Shown one piece after another: positions 61,222-64,000 of a stretch of 64,000 nucleotides of DNA. This DNA is from CAWGMT01 sp963823675 (GTDB taxonomy: Bacteria; Planctomycetota; Planctomycetia; Isosphaerales; Isosphaeraceae), in the NCBI GenBank assembly GCA_963823675.1, contig CAWGMT010000004.1, positions 62,001 through 126,000 of the forward strand. The letters are read 5' to 3'. Positions within the stretch are counted from its first letter, which is position 1; each line of letters opens with the position of its first letter. A model generated the notes under the pieces. That model was not told the DNA's origin, made no database searches, and worked only from the letters and a program-made list of their open reading frames with translations. A program made the translations under genes and the position numbers.

Positions 61222-64000
61222 TCACTGGGTCGTTTGGGCACGGCGGAGCAGGGCTGCAACCGCTTGCCACAGCGCCTGGCAATCCTGCCGTTCGGCCGAA
61301 GGCAATTTCTGCAGGGTGTCCGCGTCGCGGAGCCCGGCCAGGTCGGGGTCGTCCCGCCAAGGCGCCAACGTCTTCTGAGCCTGGATGCGATCCGCTGCCG
61401 TGCCGGTGTCTACCTTCTTGGCCCAGGCGGCCAGATCGAGTCGCAACCAATCGCGCGACCTGTTTGCGCAATCCCGCACGCTTCGGCTCCCCGAGCCCGG
61501 CCGCGTCGTCGCCATGACCGCCACCAGCCAGGGCGGCGACGCGGGCGGCGTTGAACCGGTGACCGGCGCGGAGGTCCTCGGTCAATTGGGGTGTGGCTGC
61601 TAGCGCCTCGGCATAGAGGCGAGCGGCCGTGGCGTAGTGCCTCTGGACCGAACAGAGCTCCGCCAGGTCATGGCAATCGGCGGCGGCTGGCCTATCCTTT
61701 CCCTCGACGACGGCGGGGAGACGACCTTCCAGGGGCGCAGACACTGGCAGCGCTTCAGTAGGCGTTCGAGGTTTGCGCGGAATCCGTCCTGCCCCTTGGG
61801 GACCAGGTCGAGTCCCCGCCGGATCTCGGCCTCGGCCTCGATGAAGTCCCGCCGGGCGAGGAGTGCCTGGCCCAGGGCCCCATGGAACACGTCGAATTCA
61901 GGGTCGAGCCGGACGGCCTGGCGGTAGTGGTCAATGGCTTCCTTCAGTCGGGCCTCGTCCTGCGGGGGAATGCGGAGCGCGTTACGGGCCGGTGCCCACT
62001 CGGGGTCACAGTGGAACGCCTGCCAGTAATAAGCGATCGCCTCGGCCAGGGCGCGACCAGCGGCCGGGCGGTCGTCGCGGGTCCTGCCATCCGGGTAGCA
62101 TTCGTCCACCTCGTCGCGCCGGCCCTTTGCGACCAGGGCGACACCGAGCAAGTGGTGGGCGTCGGCGAAATCGGGATCGACACCCAGGGCCTGCCGGTTG
62201 TGATCGATGGCCTTGTCGAGGGATCCCGAACCGGCCTGGATTTCGCCGAGGTTGAATTGCGCGGAGGCCAACCGCGGATCGATCTGCAAGGCGTCTCGGT
62301 ACATGTACTCCGCCACTGGCCAATAGCCCCTGGTTTTCAGGGCCAGGCCGAGGTTGTTGAAGCCCGGGGCGAACTGGGGATCGTTCTTCACCACCTGATA
62401 AAAGACGGTGACGGCCCCGGGCCCCCCCCCGTCCCGCTCGTTGTCCCACTTCCAGTCCCTGTCATGCAGGACGACGCCGAGGTCGTTCAGAACTGCGACC
62501 GCGTGCGGGCGGATTTCCAGGGCCTTTTCATAGTAAGCCAGCGCCGGCGCGGGGTTGCCCCCGGGCGCCTTCCCGCGCCGTGCAGGGCCAGGGCCAGCGT
62601 AAAGTTGGCCCAGAAGTCCTCGGGATGTTGCTCCCGGACGCGCCGGAGAAGGCCGACCTCGTCCTCACCGGCCGCGGAGAGCCGTTCGCCCAGCGCCAGC
62701 AGCAACGGGACGGGCTGCTCCGCCGGCGCCGCCTGCGCCAGCTCGGCCAGGGCCTTCCCGTGTCTCCAGGCCGCCGGGTCGCGGACGCGGTCGCGCCAGG
62801 GGTCCGGTTCCGCCCAGCGCGCCACGGCCAGCACCCAATCCTGCCGGGCCGGGTCGGCGGCACAGACCGCCCAGTCGTCCAGCGCGGCGACCAGGTGGGC
62901 GGCCCATCGGGAGGCCCGGACGCGCGCCGCGGCCCCTGCCGAGTCGTTGGGAGGCTCGCCCAGCCCCTGGTCCCGGAAAGCCTCGGCGTAGTCTCGATCC
63001 GCCCGGGCCTTGTTGAAGCGCATCTGGGCGGCATGGTTGTGCTGCCCCTCGACCAGGGTGGATCGGTTCATGCGGATTGCCTCGAGCCGGACCAGGAATC
63101 GATGGTCGCGGCGGGCCGCCTCCACAACCGGGTACAGCCAGAACGGCCCGCCGTCGCCGAGTCGAGACCGGGCCTGCTCCAGTCGGGCGCCGGCCTCGGG
63201 GAAGGCCGACTGCCGTTGCAACCGGTCCGCCTCCCGCAAGTCCGCCTCCACCGCCCGCGCGGTGCGAATCTGCCGACCGATTAGCGAGCCCCCGGCGCCA
63301 AGCAGCGTGGTCGCCACAAACAACGTGATGGCGAGCAGCGCCGCGGCCGCCGGGTTACGCCGCGCCCATCGGGCGAGGCGCTCCAACCGCCCGGCCCGGC
63401 GCGCCGCGATGTGCTCCCCGCGAAGAAACCGGCGGAGGTCTTCCGCCAGTGCGGCGGCGCTGGCGTAGCGCCGGTGCGGCTCCTTGGACAAGCACTTCAG
63501 ACAGATCGTTGTCAGGTCGCGCGGCACCTGCCGGTTCAGCCGTGTCGGAGACACTGGCTCGTCGGTCAGCACCTGCTGGAGCGTCGCCGTCGCGCTCTCG
63601 GCGTGGAACGGCGGCCGGCCCGTGAGCAGCTCGTACAGGATTGCCCCCAGGGCGTACACGTCCGTGGCTGGGCCGATCGCGGCCTTCTGGCCGCGCGCTT
63701 GCTCGGGGGCCATGTAGCTCGGCGTCCCCACCGGCACGCCGCTTTGCGTCAGTCCCACGTCGCCTTCCAGCCGACGAGCCAGGCCAAAGTCGGTCACCTT
63801 GGGCGTGCCGTCCCGGGTGAGCAGGATGTTGGCCGGCTTGAGATCGCGATGCACGATACCGCTCTGATGCGCCGCGTGGATCGCTTCCGCCAGCGTCGCC
63901 ACGCGTGCAGCCGCCTGATGAGCCGGTTGAGGAACCCCCCGAATTTGATCAGCCAGGTTGCCGCCCTCAACCAGCTCCATCGTGAAGTAGGGCCGGCCCT
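61222..64000 (-). CDS. Membrane Ser/Thr kinase with TPR repeats, 5' end outside window (3 frameshifts)
   Basis: The visible part begins within the kinase domain: YFTMELVEGGNLADQI, HQSGIVHRDLKPANILL, KVTDFGLARRLEG, VPVGTPSYMAPEQARGQ and TDVYALGAILYELLTGRPPF. A membrane helix (AAAALLAITLFVATTLLGAG) is followed by a helical region and TPR motifs (AYYEKALEIRPHAV, GFNNLGLALKTRGYW, AIDHYRQAVRLDPEF). Frames break near 62570, 61755 and 61452. Correcting them yields a C-terminal domain with RDWLRLDLAAWAKKV, DPDLAGLRDADTLQKL and LWQAVAALLRRA, homologous to the end of the kinase at 6030-9897. The stop is at 61222. The N-lobe and any sigma gene lie outside the window. Confidence 0.88.

Overview
The window is high-GC bacterial DNA, almost certainly from a planctomycete (Isosphaeraceae or Gemmataceae-like). 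Four things point there. Three large Ser/Thr kinases carry TPR repeats, and one is translationally coupled to an ECF sigma factor. A second sigma factor is fused to a WD40-like domain. Secreted or surface proteins begin with the planctomycete motif LEERMLLS or LEPRLAPS. There are also two Uma2 endonucleases and many short palindromic repeats. Genus-level placement is inference.

Layout: 1-4.5 kb (minus strand) holds a truncated Kelch-like surface protein, then a PepSY membrane protein, an ApbE flavin transferase and a small protein. 4.7-13.6 kb holds a nested palindrome, an ECF fragment, an intact ECF sigma factor with its coupled TPR kinase, a Uma2 gene and a second TPR kinase that seems to have lost its own sigma gene. 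13.9-29.3 kb is one giant beta-helix/Ig surface protein of about 5134 residues, split into five reading frames by single-base indels. 29.3-31.8 kb is gene-poor and holds a second Uma2 gene. 31.8-46.8 kb is a housekeeping block: tatC, cobA-hemD, three hsp20 genes, a BlaI/M56 pair, cimA, valS, a bifunctional nuclease, an RRM protein and tRNA-Ser; tRNA-Leu follows at 47.4 kb. 48.4-50 kb is a membrane-tethered sigma/WD40 protein, followed by a decayed stretch. 51.3-60.9 kb is a co-oriented minus-strand cluster: ion channel, EmrA-like adaptor, glycogen debranching enzyme, hypothetical, EmrB-like exporter, second EmrA-like adaptor and a small LE-motif protein. The window ends inside a third TPR kinase.

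A dominant feature is single-base frameshifts: 17 by my reading, in 10 genes, including the normally essential valS. In most cases the other frame resumes the family sequence exactly, and the corrected lengths return to a multiple of three. I read them as mainly sequence errors, so CDS coordinates below span the restored genes and each break is stated.

The most unusual biology is the pair of related sigma/kinase loci. They share an 82% identical 50-nt leader at the same distance from the ATG, and the second locus keeps only the ends of a sigma gene, fused in frame to the kinase. Two kinases also share a C-terminal domain that becomes visible only after frame correction.
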